Origin: Bacteroidales bacterium
Lineage (GTDB): Bacteria > Bacteroidota > Bacteroidia > Bacteroidales > Porphyromonadaceae
Assembly: GCA_004555765.1 (NCBI GenBank)
Contig: SFHG01000026.1
Span: 1 to 28,013 of the forward strand
Direction of reading: 5' to 3'
Length of the DNA: 28,013 nucleotides
Every line of letters starts with the position of its first letter. Position 1 is the stretch's first letter. A program made the position numbers and the translations under genes. Below, one piece after another: positions 16,653-25,001 of this stretch. The notes beneath the pieces were generated by a model, which had not been told where the DNA came from, did not search any database, and saw only the letters and a list, made by a program, of their open reading frames with translations.

Positions 16653-17006
16653 ATGAATAAGAACAAGAAGAAATCCGTCCCCCAGACGACCATAACGCGA
16701 GACCTTGGCGAATTTAGCCAGAAGACCGGCAACCTCTACGAGTCCGTCGTCATTATGGCCAAGCGCAGCAATCAGATTGCGGCAGCCACGAAACAGGACT
16801 TGGAGACCAAACTCCAAGAGTTTGCCACCTACTCCGACGGTGCCGACGAGGTGCAGAATAACGAAGAACAGATAGAGCTCTCCAAGTTTTACGAGAAGCT
16901 CCCCAAGCCCGTACTCGTAGCCGCAAAAGAATTTCAGGACGACGAGCTCGTTTTCTCGAACCCGATGGAAGAACCGGGTGACGACGACACGGAGGACTCC
17001 CTGTAA
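16653..17006 (+). CDS. rpoZ: RNA polymerase omega subunit, Bacteroidetes type
   Basis: A 117-residue protein with the omega/Rpb6-like core NLYESVVIMAKRSNQIAAATKQDLETKLQEF and an acidic C-terminal tail. Omega helps fold and hold the beta-prime subunit in RNA polymerase. It sits 6 nt after bamD and is probably co-transcribed with it. Confidence 0.85.
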   Translation: MNKNKKKSVPQTTITRDLGEFSQKTGNLYESVVIMAKRSNQIAAATKQDLETKLQEFATYSDGADEVQNNEEQIELSKFYEKLPKPVLVAAKEFQDDELVFSNPMEEPGDDDTEDSL

Positions 17007-17047
17007 TCACACTCCGCCCTTTCCGGCACGGCGACCGGCCACAAAAC

Positions 17048-17132
17048 GAGACACGTACCGAGACGATCCCCCGGTACGGACGTAGCGCCGAAGGAGACCC
17101 GTACCGGGAAAAGGACGAGACACGTACCGAAA
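17048..17132. repeat. interspersed repeat cluster 6
   Basis: Three forward copies lie between rpoZ and the DUF4293 gene: GAGACACGTACCGAGA (17048-17063), GAGACCCGTACCGGGA (17094-17109) and GAGACACGTACCGAAA (17117-17132). A reverse copy CGGTACG (17072-17078) pairs with CGTACCG (17054-17060). These are the cleanest tandem copies and define the core best. No T-run is present. Confidence 0.75.
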
Positions 17133-17162
17133 TTTGAGACAAGGCTTCACGTATCCACTCTT

Positions 17163-17633
17163 ATGATCCAAAGAATCCAGACCCTCTACCTCCTGCTATC
17201 GGGACTTTTGATGCTTATCCCTTTGTTCCTGCCGGTTTTGGCCGTCGTCGTTCCCGACCTCGGTGCCGTCTACCGGATGGGGTCGGCGGGAATGGAGTCA
17301 CCGGACGGTTCCCGGAGTATTCTGTACTCGACTTGGGCGCTTTTCGGACTCAATATTCTCATCCCGATTCTGAGTTTCGTCGGCATATTTCTCTACAATA
17401 AGCGCGGCTTGCAGATGAGGGTGACGATGTTCAATCTCATTCTGAAGGCGGGTTTTTACGCTCTTCTTGCGTTTTACGTCCTGCAGTTCCAAGGCTCCCT
17501 TGACGCAGTCTCGGAGATCTCGATCCGTCCGTGGGTCGCCGTCCCCCTTGTCTGTATGATTCTCGACTACCTCGCGCACCGCGGCATCGCCATTGACGAC
17601 CGCACGATCCGGTATATGGATCGCCTGAGGTAA
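17163..17633 (+). CDS. DUF4293 family membrane protein
   Basis: A 156-residue protein with four predicted membrane segments, starting MIQRIQTLYLLLSGLLMLIPLF and ending with the conserved-looking ILDYLAHRGIAIDDRTIRYMDRLR. This matches the DUF4293 family, which is confined to Bacteroidetes and has no known function. The neighbourhood with bamD and rpoZ upstream is a familiar one in the order. The next gene starts 18 nt later. Confidence 0.8.
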   Translation: MIQRIQTLYLLLSGLLMLIPLFLPVLAVVVPDLGAVYRMGSAGMESPDGSRSILYSTWALFGLNILIPILSFVGIFLYNKRGLQMRVTMFNLILKAGFYALLAFYVLQFQGSLDAVSEISIRPWVAVPLVCMILDYLAHRGIAIDDRTIRYMDRLR

Positions 17634-17651
17634 AAATAAGGTTACTTCGCC

Positions 17652-18056
17652 ATGACCCTTCCCGCTGTCATTCTTCTTGCCGTGCTTCTGGGCGCGGTGC
17701 TTGTGGCTATCCGTTATCTCGGGAAATACCGAAGAGAGACGGAAGGCACTCCGGATGAAGTAAAGATGTGCGAAGTCACGGGAGACGCATGCTTCGGGGG
17801 AGAATACTGCCACGTACGCCGTCACCTCAAAGCGGAGCGCAACCTGCCCGAATACTACGAGGACGAAGAGTTGGATCGCTTCCGTGGCAAGAAACCGGAC
17901 GACTACACGGAGGACGAGACATCGGAGTGGAGAGAGGTTCTCGCCACACTCAGACCGGAAGAAGTCCTCGGCTGGGTAGGCAGCATCCACCGCAGGGGGT
18001 TGCACATCCCGGCGGGACTCCGCACGGGGCTGAAGTCCGTACTCTCTGCGGACTGA
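17652..18056 (+). CDS. conserved Bacteroidales membrane-anchored protein with Cys cluster
   Basis: A 134-residue protein with one N-terminal membrane segment (about residues 3-22) and a short Cys-containing stretch (CEVTGDACFGGEYC, three Cys). The acidic region YYEDEELDRFRGKKPDDYTEDE leads to a C-terminal helix pair (RPEEVLGWVGSIHRRGLHIPAGL). I recall similar Bacteroidales proteins with a CCGxHxxCE-like motif and the same EEELDxY block, but no function. It lies 18 nt after the DUF4293 gene and 20 nt before an ABC-3 permease, so co-transcription is likely; a metal-related role is only a guess from the Cys residues and the neighbour. Confidence 0.7.
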   Translation: MTLPAVILLAVLLGAVLVAIRYLGKYRRETEGTPDEVKMCEVTGDACFGGEYCHVRRHLKAERNLPEYYEDEELDRFRGKKPDDYTEDETSEWREVLATLRPEEVLGWVGSIHRRGLHIPAGLRTGLKSVLSAD

Positions 18057-18076
18057 GATCGCTTCCTTTTGCCCGG

Positions 18077-18886
18077 ATGAATCCTTTCGCATACGATTTT
18101 TTCCTCAATGCCTTCAATGCGGTCATCCTGACCGGCATCATCACGGGCATCATAGGCAGCTATATCGCGACGCGAAGGATGGTTTTCATCGCGGGTGGGA
18201 TCACGCACAGTTCGTTTGCGGGGCTGGGATTCGGATTTATGACGGGTCTCTCGCCGCTTTTCTTTGCAGTGGTGACCGCGGTACTCTCAGGGCTCGGCGT
18301 AGATGCGCTATCGAGACGGGGCACCGTCCGCGAGGACTCTGCCATCGCCGCGGTATGGAGTCTCGGTATGGCCTTGGGCGTCCTCTTCATCTTTATGACC
18401 CCGGGGTACGCGCCTTCTCTGTCGGCTTTTCTCTTCGGGAATATCCTCCTTGTCTCGGGTGCCGATCTCGTCTACCTGGGACTTTTTCTCGTCCTCTCTT
18501 TGGCATTTGTGCTGAGCAAATACAGGACGTTGCTCTATGTGTCGTTTGATCCGGAGTTTGCCCGGACGCGGGGCGTGAACGTACACTTCTACCAGACGGC
18601 TATGATGATCTGGTTCAGCGTCGGTATAGTCTTGAGCATACGCGTGATGGGCATTATGATGCTGATGAGTATGCTTGCGCTTCCACAGATGACCGTCGGG
18701 CTCTTCACGTCGGACTTCCGCCGTCTCCTCGTCGGCTCGTCTCTCCTCAGCGTCTTCGTCGTCCTCCTCTCGCTCTTCGGCAGCTTCTACCTCAATCTTC
18801 CTACGGGCGCGCTCTCGGTCGTCGTCCTGGCACTTCTTTTCTTCATCGCCAAGGCGGCAGGGGGACTCCGTTCCTCCAAATCGTAG
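18077..18886 (+). CDS. ABC-3 family metal transporter permease (ZnuB-like)
   Basis: A 269-residue integral membrane protein with many hydrophobic segments and ABC-3 signatures such as FIAGGITHSSFAGLGFG and the RVMGIMMLMSMLALPQMTV segment. The family imports zinc, manganese or iron with a lipid-anchored binding protein and an ATPase, and neither partner gene is adjacent. I chose the ATG at 18077 because the frame, although open further upstream, there runs through the preceding gene in another frame. Confidence 0.85.
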   Translation: MNPFAYDFFLNAFNAVILTGIITGIIGSYIATRRMVFIAGGITHSSFAGLGFGFMTGLSPLFFAVVTAVLSGLGVDALSRRGTVREDSAIAAVWSLGMALGVLFIFMTPGYAPSLSAFLFGNILLVSGADLVYLGLFLVLSLAFVLSKYRTLLYVSFDPEFARTRGVNVHFYQTAMMIWFSVGIVLSIRVMGIMMLMSMLALPQMTVGLFTSDFRRLLVGSSLLSVFVVLLSLFGSFYLNLPTGALSVVVLALLFFIAKAAGGLRSSKS

Positions 18887-18898
18887 TTCGGACAGGGT

Positions 18899-19969
18899 AT
18901 GGGGGAAAAAGTAGGGACAATCCTTGCCGCACTTGCCTGCCTGTGTGTGCTGTCGTCGTGTGCCTTGACGGAAAAAGCAAGGGTCTCCAACGAAAGGCTC
19001 TTTGCTGACCGAAGGCTCTCGGAGATGGAGAACGAGGCACAAAGACAGTTTGGCACGCTTCAAGACCGCACACCCTACCCTGTGCTCACCAAGAAGCCGG
19101 ACGACCTTGGCGATCTCGCGGGTACGCTTATGAGATCCGGCGATGCCGCCGAAATCGTCCGCTATGCCCGCCTGATGGGTGACGGACGTCTGATGCTCCG
19201 GTATGCGCCGGAGAGCGACACCCTTTTGCAGGCAGAGGGTTTTCTCCTCTCCGGGAACGGCGGGGAGGCACTCCGGCTATTGGGTGGGAAAAAGGACAGT
19301 CCCCTGTACCCGTATGCCCTCTTAGCCGTCGGAGACACCGTGCAGACCGTGGGCGCGATAAGGGCACTGCTCGCACCCCACCTGAAGATGAAGCCGGGGA
19401 TCCGGCTCGCCCTTACCCGCACGCTCTCCAGACTCCTGCCCCGTGACCGGGACATCCTAACCGCCCTATCCCGCGAGGCGACAAACGAGGCGGAGAAAAA
19501 TTACCTCTCGCTCAAAGAGGAAATCCTCTTCGCGGAGCCCGACAGTGCCACACTAAGGGAGTCCGTTTCCCTATTCCTCACCATGACCATCCCCGGGGAC
19601 GCACGCGACGAGCTGGGTACGCTGCTTATGCCCCGACTTTTGGCCTCCGGGCTTCTTGTCGAGCTCTACGATGTCCGCCGCACCCTGAGCCGGGAAGCGG
19701 GGGACGCTTACCCCTACGCTCAGCTCGAATGGCTCACCGACGAAATCGAAACCCTCAGAGCATACGAAAGAGCGGATGAGACGACCTTCCCCGACACTGA
19801 CACAGGGGGCGGATCGTTTAGGGAGCGGTATGGCGACGTCGCCCGCATCACCAACTGGGGTATGTCCTACGCCCTCACTTCCGCACGCGCGGCTCCGCGT
19901 CCGAAACCCTCCCCGGCTCTCTACCTCCAAGTGAAAAAGCGGGTGCTGCACTTGCTCGAATTTCCCTGA
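18899..19969 (+). CDS. lipoprotein of unknown function
   Basis: A 356-residue protein with a signal peptide and lipobox VLSSC (Cys C21). The rest is helical with repeated short amphipathic segments, Arg/Asp-rich, and could be a TPR-like solenoid, but I recognise no named family. It starts 12 nt after the permease and is likely the last gene of that unit. It might be the accessory lipoprotein of the transporter, yet it lacks the features of a ZnuA-type binding protein (no His-rich loop). Confidence 0.75.
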   Translation: MGEKVGTILAALACLCVLSSCALTEKARVSNERLFADRRLSEMENEAQRQFGTLQDRTPYPVLTKKPDDLGDLAGTLMRSGDAAEIVRYARLMGDGRLMLRYAPESDTLLQAEGFLLSGNGGEALRLLGGKKDSPLYPYALLAVGDTVQTVGAIRALLAPHLKMKPGIRLALTRTLSRLLPRDRDILTALSREATNEAEKNYLSLKEEILFAEPDSATLRESVSLFLTMTIPGDARDELGTLLMPRLLASGLLVELYDVRRTLSREAGDAYPYAQLEWLTDEIETLRAYERADETTFPDTDTGGGSFRERYGDVARITNWGMSYALTSARAAPRPKPSPALYLQVKKRVLHLLEFP

Positions 19970-19989
19970 CCTCTATCTGTAGGCATCAA

Positions 19990-20094
19990 GGTACCGAACG
20001 CTCCGGGGGTACAGGCCAAAGAGATCTTGAGACACAGGTCGAAAAGAGGAAGAGACACGTACCCGGAAGATCGTCTCGGTACGTGTCTCTTTTG
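19990..20094. repeat. interspersed repeat cluster 7 with terminator-like hairpin
   Basis: This cluster includes GGTACCG (19990-19996), GAGACACAGG (20029-20038) and a perfect 14-bp inverted pair: AAGAGACACGTACC (20050-20063) with GGTACGTGTCTCTT (20078-20091). The 14-nt loop is followed by a short T-run (20090-20093). It lies downstream of the lipoprotein and just upstream of a promoter, so the hairpin probably ends the upstream transcript. Confidence 0.75.
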
Positions 20095-20097
20095 GGC

Positions 20098-20126
20098 TTT
20101 GGTACAGCCGATTTTTTGTACCTTTG
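20098..20126 (+). promoter_or_regulatory. Bacteroidetes promoter of the DUF4827 gene
   Basis: TACCTTTG (20119-20126) matches TAnnTTTG, with TTTG at 20098-20101 and a 17-nt gap. This gives a leader of about 130 nt before the ATG at 20261. Confidence 0.6.
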
Positions 20127-20260
20127 TGAAGAGTCCTACCTACGGGTCTCATAGAGAAGCCCCGAAAAGGATCTCAAGGAAAAAATACTTACCCACAACC
20201 CTAAGGAGACGTCGAATACTACCCGGGCGATCTCCAAGGGAAGAAACGAAAAAGTACCGT

Positions 20261-20872
20261 ATGACGACTTTTCCCAAGTCAAAAATAGCACTCCTGAGCC
20301 TCTGCCTTTCGCTCATCGTCCTCATTCTCGGCAGTTGCCAAAAGCGACGCATCTCCTACGTGGAGATGATCAACAGAGAGAACGGCGAAATCACCGATTT
20401 CTTCAACAAGCAGGGATTCAGCCAAGCGGACGAATTTCCCTCCGGTCTTGTCACGCCCGAGAAGACATTCGTCAAAGTCACGGACGGGCTCTTTGTCCGT
20501 GTCGTAAAGGCCGGCACCAAAGCTCCCGAGAACGGCAAGACGATCGTGGCCACACGGTTCAACTTCGAAAGCATCTCCCCCAGGGCGACATTCTCCCACA
20601 TTCTCTACGGGCCACAGTCCGGAGGTACGGATCCCCTGCCTTTCGTGTACTACGACACGCCGGAGCGCCTTGAGCTCTCCCCGAAAGCTTCGCCCGGAGA
20701 GGTCGTCAATAAACCGCTGCTCTGCCAAGCACTCCTCAGAGCAGTCAAAGTGGCGGGAGGTGACGGAGCCATCGTGCAAATCATCTCCTCATTCCGCTAC
20801 AATCCGTCACTGACTGCACAGGAAGGGATACCCGTGTATTTCAGCATCGTGGAGTTCAAGTTCGTCAAATGA
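20261..20872 (+). CDS. DUF4827 family lipoprotein
   Basis: I chose the ATG at 20261 (203 residues), since it precedes a clear lipoprotein signal with lipobox LILGSC (C26); the longer open frame back to 20027 crosses the repeat hairpin and promoter. The body (SYVEMINRENGEITDFFNKQGF, then TFVKVTDGLFVRVVKAGTKAP) resembles the DUF4827 family, which has an FKBP-like look but no proven activity. It stands 60 nt before glmM, and co-transcription is possible. Confidence 0.75.
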   Translation: MTTFPKSKIALLSLCLSLIVLILGSCQKRRISYVEMINRENGEITDFFNKQGFSQADEFPSGLVTPEKTFVKVTDGLFVRVVKAGTKAPENGKTIVATRFNFESISPRATFSHILYGPQSGGTDPLPFVYYDTPERLELSPKASPGEVVNKPLLCQALLRAVKVAGGDGAIVQIISSFRYNPSLTAQEGIPVYFSIVEFKFVK

Positions 20873-20932
20873 CGCGGAGCAGCCGCCCCCACCGAAGACC
20901 ATAAAACATTCTCTAAATAACCTCAACTGATT

Positions 20933-22309
20933 ATGAGCCTTTTAGCCTCTATTTCCGGCATACGCGGCACCATAGGCGGTGACGCGGACGACGGACTTAA
21001 TCCCCTCAATATAGCAGCATTCACGGCGGCTTTTGCCGAGTTCTTGAAGGTTCACTCGCCCATCAAGAGCAGGAAAATAGTCGTCGGACGCGACGGTCGC
21101 ATTTCGGGCAAAATGATCCAACGCATCGTCGTCGGCACCCTGCAAGCCCAAGGCTTCGATGTCGTGCGTCTCGGCTTTGCGACCACCCCCACGACAGAGA
21201 TCGCCGTCGATCACGAAAAGGCCGACGGCGGTATCATCATCACGGCAAGCCACAACCCCCGGCACTGGAACGCGCTCAAACTGCTTAACCACAGAGGGGA
21301 ATTTCTCTCGGCAGAGGAAGGCGAGGAGGTTCTGAGGATTGCGGGAGAGAAAGCGATCTCCTTTGCCCCCGTCGATAACCTCGGCAGCATCGTCAAACGG
21401 GACTACACGGATCGTCACATCCTCGATGTCGTCACCTTGCCCGCTGTCGACGTGGAAGCGATACGGGCTGCAGGCTTCACCGTGGCCATAGACACCATCA
21501 ACTCCGTAGGCGCCGCCATCCTCCCCGGACTCCTCAAGTCGCTCGGCGTGAAAGAGGTCTATATGATCAACGGGGACATCACGGGAGACTTCGCGCACAC
21601 GGCCGAGCCTCTGCCCGAGAACCTCACCGATCTCTCCAAGACAGTGGTCGGCAAAAAGGCGTCGGTGGGCTTCGCCGTCGACCCGGACGTAGACCGCCTC
21701 GCCATCATCAACGAAGACGGCACGCCTTTTGGTGAAGAAAACACCATCGTGGCGATAGCCGATTACCTTCTTTCCCTTAACCCCGGGGCGACGACGGTCT
21801 CCAATCTCAGCTCATCGCGCGGCCTCAAGGACGTAACCCTCCGCCACGGTGGCAAGTACTATGCCTCCAAGGTGGGCGAAGTCAATGTGGTCGAGAAGAT
21901 GAAAGCCGTAGGCGCCCTCTTCGGGGGCGAAGGCAACGGAGGTGTCATCTACCCCGCCGCCCATTACGGCAGGGACGCACTTGTGGGTATCGCCCTTTTC
22001 CTCACCATTATGGCCAAAAAGTTCCTCAAGCCGACACAGATCTTGAGTCTCTTACCTCAGTATGCCATGGTCAAAAAGAGAGTAGATCTGAAACCGGACA
22101 CGAATGTGGACGAGATACTGAAGAAAGTCGCCACCGGCTTCAAGGACAGAGCCGAAGTATCCACGGAGGAAGGCGTCAAGCTCGACTTCCCCGAGGGCTG
22201 GGTACACCTCCGCAAGAGCAACACAGAGCCCATCATCAGGATTTACGCCGAGGGCAAGGATGCGGCAGCAGCCGGTGCCCTTGCGGACGAAGTCATCCGA
22301 CTGATGTAA
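20933..22309 (+). CDS. glmM: phosphoglucosamine mutase
   Basis: A 458-residue alpha-D-phosphohexomutase. Visible sites are the phosphoserine loop TASHNP with S106, the metal site DPDVD with D250, D252 and D254, the sugar loop GGEGNGG (331-337) and the phosphate loop SNTEP near the C-terminus. GlmM makes glucosamine-1-phosphate for UDP-GlcNAc and so for peptidoglycan and lipid A. The sugar loop differs from the GEQSGH of proteobacterial GlmM, so a phosphomannomutase-like specificity cannot be excluded. Confidence 0.85.
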   Translation: MSLLASISGIRGTIGGDADDGLNPLNIAAFTAAFAEFLKVHSPIKSRKIVVGRDGRISGKMIQRIVVGTLQAQGFDVVRLGFATTPTTEIAVDHEKADGGIIITASHNPRHWNALKLLNHRGEFLSAEEGEEVLRIAGEKAISFAPVDNLGSIVKRDYTDRHILDVVTLPAVDVEAIRAAGFTVAIDTINSVGAAILPGLLKSLGVKEVYMINGDITGDFAHTAEPLPENLTDLSKTVVGKKASVGFAVDPDVDRLAIINEDGTPFGEENTIVAIADYLLSLNPGATTVSNLSSSRGLKDVTLRHGGKYYASKVGEVNVVEKMKAVGALFGGEGNGGVIYPAAHYGRDALVGIALFLTIMAKKFLKPTQILSLLPQYAMVKKRVDLKPDTNVDEILKKVATGFKDRAEVSTEEGVKLDFPEGWVHLRKSNTEPIIRIYAEGKDAAAAGALADEVIRLM

Positions 22310-22343
22310 CCGCTTCGGGAGAGCCTGGCTCCTACTACAACGG

Positions 22344-22422
22344 GGTACGTACCGAGAGCGATGCGCAGGTCTGACCGAAAATAAAATTCCGACCGTACCG
22401 AGAAAAGACGCTCGGTCTATAC
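22344..22422. repeat. interspersed repeat cluster 8 between glmM and pepT
   Basis: Copies are GGTACGTACCGAGA (22344-22357), GACCGTACCGAGA (22391-22403) and the reverse CTCGGTCTATAC (22411-22422). ACCGAG (22397-22402) and CTCGGT (22411-22416) form a short stem. There is no downstream T-run, and the cluster ends 15 nt before pepT, in its likely leader. Confidence 0.65.
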
Positions 22423-22437
22423 TAAAAAATAAAAGCC

Positions 22438-23676
22438 ATGAGAATAAGCAAAGAGCGCATCGTAGAGCGCTTCAAGAGATACATAGCCGTCGACACACAA
22501 TCCGATCCCGAAAACGCCGACCATACACCGAGTACGGAGAAACAATTCGACCTCGCCCGTCTGCTGAAAAAAGAGATGGAAGAGCTCGGACTTCGGAACG
22601 TTACCCTATCGGAGGACTGCTTCCTCTTCGGCACCCTGCCCGCGAACGGACTCGAAGGTCAGCCCGTCATGGGCTTCATCGCCCACATGGACTCCTCGCC
22701 CGATATGAGCGGCAAGGACATCAAACCCCGCATCGTTCACTACGAAGGCGGCGACATTCCTCTGGACGAAAAAGAGGGCATCACGCTCTCGGCGAAGACC
22801 TTCCCCGAGCTTGAGAGGTACAAAGGCGGGGACATTATGGTCACGGACGGGCATACCCTCCTTGCCGCCGACGACAAAGCCGGCATCGCCGAGATTATGG
22901 AAGCCGTGGAGTACCTCACAGAGCACCCCGAGGTCAAGCACGGCGAGATAAAAGTAGCTTTCACACCGGACGAAGAGGTCGGTACCGGAGCAGATCACTT
23001 CGATGTCAAAGCCTTTGGGGCAGACTTTGCCTACACGATGGACGGCGGGGAGATAGGTGAGCTCGAGTTCGAGAACTTCAACGCAGCCTCTGCCGTGATC
23101 CGCTTCAAGGGACGCAACGTCCACCCCGGATACGCCAAAGGCAAGATGGTCAATGCCCAGCATCTCGCCATGGAGTACCACAGCTATCTCCCTACCGCCT
23201 ACCCCGAAAATACTGAGGGTTACGAGGGCTTTTACCACCTCACGAATATGAGCGGCACGGTCGAAGAGGCCGAACTGCACTACATCCTCAGGGATCACGA
23301 CAGGGAACAATTCGAGCTCAAAAAGAGCTCTGTCCTCGAGACCGCCAAGATTTTCAACGAGAAATACGGCGAAGGGACGGTCTCTGCAGAAGTCAAAGAC
23401 CAGTACTTCAATATGCGTGAAGTGGTCGAGCCGAAGATGTACATCGTGAACCACGCCGCGGATGCGATGCGTGCACTCGGCATCACACCGAAGATAGGCG
23501 CAATCAGAGGCGGTACCGATGGCAGCAAACTCTCTTTTATGGGTCTGCCCTGCCCCAATATCTTCGCCGGAGGACACAACTTCCACGGTCGGTACGAGTA
23601 CCTGCCCCTCAATAACCTCTATATGGCGGCCGAGACGGTACTCCAGATCGTCACCACTCCCGTGAATACCAAATAA
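22438..23676 (+). CDS. pepT: peptidase T (aminotripeptidase)
   Basis: A 412-residue M20-family zinc peptidase that removes the N-terminal residue from tripeptides in the cytoplasm. The metal ligands are visible: H83 and catalytic D85 (IAHMDSSPD), the bridging Asp in LLAADDKAG (145-146), the catalytic Glu in TPDEEVG (179-180), then GGTDGS and a C-terminal GGHNFHGRYEY His. Length fits the family. Its own transcript start is not clear. Confidence 0.93.
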   Translation: MRISKERIVERFKRYIAVDTQSDPENADHTPSTEKQFDLARLLKKEMEELGLRNVTLSEDCFLFGTLPANGLEGQPVMGFIAHMDSSPDMSGKDIKPRIVHYEGGDIPLDEKEGITLSAKTFPELERYKGGDIMVTDGHTLLAADDKAGIAEIMEAVEYLTEHPEVKHGEIKVAFTPDEEVGTGADHFDVKAFGADFAYTMDGGEIGELEFENFNAASAVIRFKGRNVHPGYAKGKMVNAQHLAMEYHSYLPTAYPENTEGYEGFYHLTNMSGTVEEAELHYILRDHDREQFELKKSSVLETAKIFNEKYGEGTVSAEVKDQYFNMREVVEPKMYIVNHAADAMRALGITPKIGAIRGGTDGSKLSFMGLPCPNIFAGGHNFHGRYEYLPLNNLYMAAETVLQIVTTPVNTK

Positions 23677-23724
23677 CGAGCATTTACTAAAAATCACACT
23701 ATACTTTCAATCCCTTTCTACCTT

Positions 23725-24825
23725 ATGGAAGAACAACTCAAAGTCACGCCTTTCCACGACATCCACGTGTCGCTTGGCGCAAAAATGGCTCCATTTGCGG
23801 GCTACGATATGCCCATCCAATATGAGAGCATCAATGCGGAACATATGGCCGTCCTCAACAGTGTCGGCGTCTTCGACGTCTCCCATATGGGCGGTGTCAC
23901 CGTCAGCGGTCCGAAAGCCCTCGAATTCCTCCAAAAAGTCTGCTCCAACGACATCTCCAAGCTCGTCCCCGGCAAGGCGCAGTACAATTATATGCCCAAC
24001 GACCACGGTGGCATCGTCGATGACTTCATCGTCTACCGCTTTGAAGACCACTATATGCTGGCCGTAAATGCCGCAAATATCGAAAAGGACTTCGCATGGC
24101 TCCAGAAGAACGCGTTCGAAGGCGTGGAACTCGAGAACAAATCCGACCGGGTCAGCATCCTTGCCATCCAGGGTCCGAACGCGAAAGCCACGATTCAGAA
24201 GGAAGCAGACGTGAACCTCGACGAGATTCCCTATTATTGCTTCAAAGAAGGACATTTCGCAGGTCTCGACGCCATCTTCTCGAACACGGGCTACACCGGT
24301 GCAGGCGGCTTTGAACTCTACTTCTTCGACCTCGGAAAGAACGCCGAAAAAGTGTGGAACACGCTCTTTGCAGCAGGCAAGGAATTCGGCATCAAGCCTG
24401 TAGGTCTCGGTGCCCGCGACACACTCCGTCTCGAGATGGGTTTCTGCCTCTACGGCAACGACATCGACGACACCACAAACCCCCTCGAAGCAGGCCTGGG
24501 TTGGGTGACCAAGCTCATCGACTCCAAACCTGACCTCAATAGTCGCGCCATCCTCGAGAAGACCAAAGCAGAGGGACCCAAGCAGCGCCTTGTGGGCTTT
24601 GAGATCATCGGCAAAGGCATTCCCCGTCACGGCTACGACCTCGTGGATGCAGAGGGCAAGAAGATAGGACACGTCACCAGCGGCACGATGTCCCCCGCCC
24701 TGAAGAAAGGCATCGCTCTCGGGTATGTGGATGCCGCCTACAAAGACCCGGGCAGCAAGATCTTCGTCTCCATACGGGACAAAGCCGTGGAGGCCGAAGT
24801 CGTCAAGCTCCCCTTCCGCAAATAA
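23725..24825 (+). CDS. gcvT: glycine cleavage system aminomethyltransferase (T protein)
   Basis: A 366-residue T protein, which takes the aminomethyl group from the H protein lipoyl arm and gives methylene-tetrahydrofolate and ammonia. Family segments include FAGYDMPIQY, VFDVSHMGG, the GGIVDD loop holding the catalytic Asp (99-100) and GARDTLRLEMGFCLYGND. It starts 48 nt after pepT. No other glycine-cleavage genes are in the window. A strong repeat-made terminator follows. Confidence 0.94.
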   Translation: MEEQLKVTPFHDIHVSLGAKMAPFAGYDMPIQYESINAEHMAVLNSVGVFDVSHMGGVTVSGPKALEFLQKVCSNDISKLVPGKAQYNYMPNDHGGIVDDFIVYRFEDHYMLAVNAANIEKDFAWLQKNAFEGVELENKSDRVSILAIQGPNAKATIQKEADVNLDEIPYYCFKEGHFAGLDAIFSNTGYTGAGGFELYFFDLGKNAEKVWNTLFAAGKEFGIKPVGLGARDTLRLEMGFCLYGNDIDDTTNPLEAGLGWVTKLIDSKPDLNSRAILEKTKAEGPKQRLVGFEIIGKGIPRHGYDLVDAEGKKIGHVTSGTMSPALKKGIALGYVDAAYKDPGSKIFVSIRDKAVEAEVVKLPFRK

Positions 24826-24827
24826 GC

Positions 24828-24917
24828 GAGATACGGACCGAGAAGTTATCCCCGGTCTGAGCGAAAATCCAACGAGACCCGTACCGAGATCCTCCTCTCG
24901 GTACGGGTCTCTTTTTT
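24828..24917. repeat. interspersed repeat cluster 9; perfect inverted pair acts as terminator
   Basis: A forward copy GAGATACGGACCGAGA (24828-24843) begins 3 nt after the gcvT stop. Then a perfect 16-bp inverted pair follows: GAGACCCGTACCGAGA (24874-24889), a 6-nt loop, and its complement (24896-24911), with TTTTTT at 24912-24917. This is both the cleanest repeat pair and a textbook intrinsic terminator. Confidence 0.85.
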
Positions 24918-25001
24918 ATCTCCAAAGAGCTCCGTATCACCAAAATTCTACATCCCGAACGCAATCATTAAAGAAGCGTCAAGATGGCATTTGCGGGTAA
25001 A

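Noticed and set aside
15513..16817. Long minus-strand open frame (434 codons) opposite bamD and rpoZ
   Set aside because: It is antisense to clearly identified BamD and RpoZ, crosses the repeat cluster and shows no recognisable domain; high GC keeps such frames open.
17768..18076. N-terminal extension of the ABC-3 permease
   Set aside because: It overlaps the preceding gene in another frame, and the membrane protein starts naturally at 18077.
20027..20260. N-terminal extension of the DUF4827 gene
   Set aside because: It would run through the repeat terminator and the promoter, and the lipoprotein signal starts at 20261.
22606..24672. Long minus-strand open frames opposite pepT and gcvT
   Set aside because: They mirror the codons of two well-identified enzymes and show no domain of their own.
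2300..24917. Reading the interspersed repeats as a CRISPR array
   Set aside because: Copies are spread over many gaps, degenerate and without regular spacers or cas genes.
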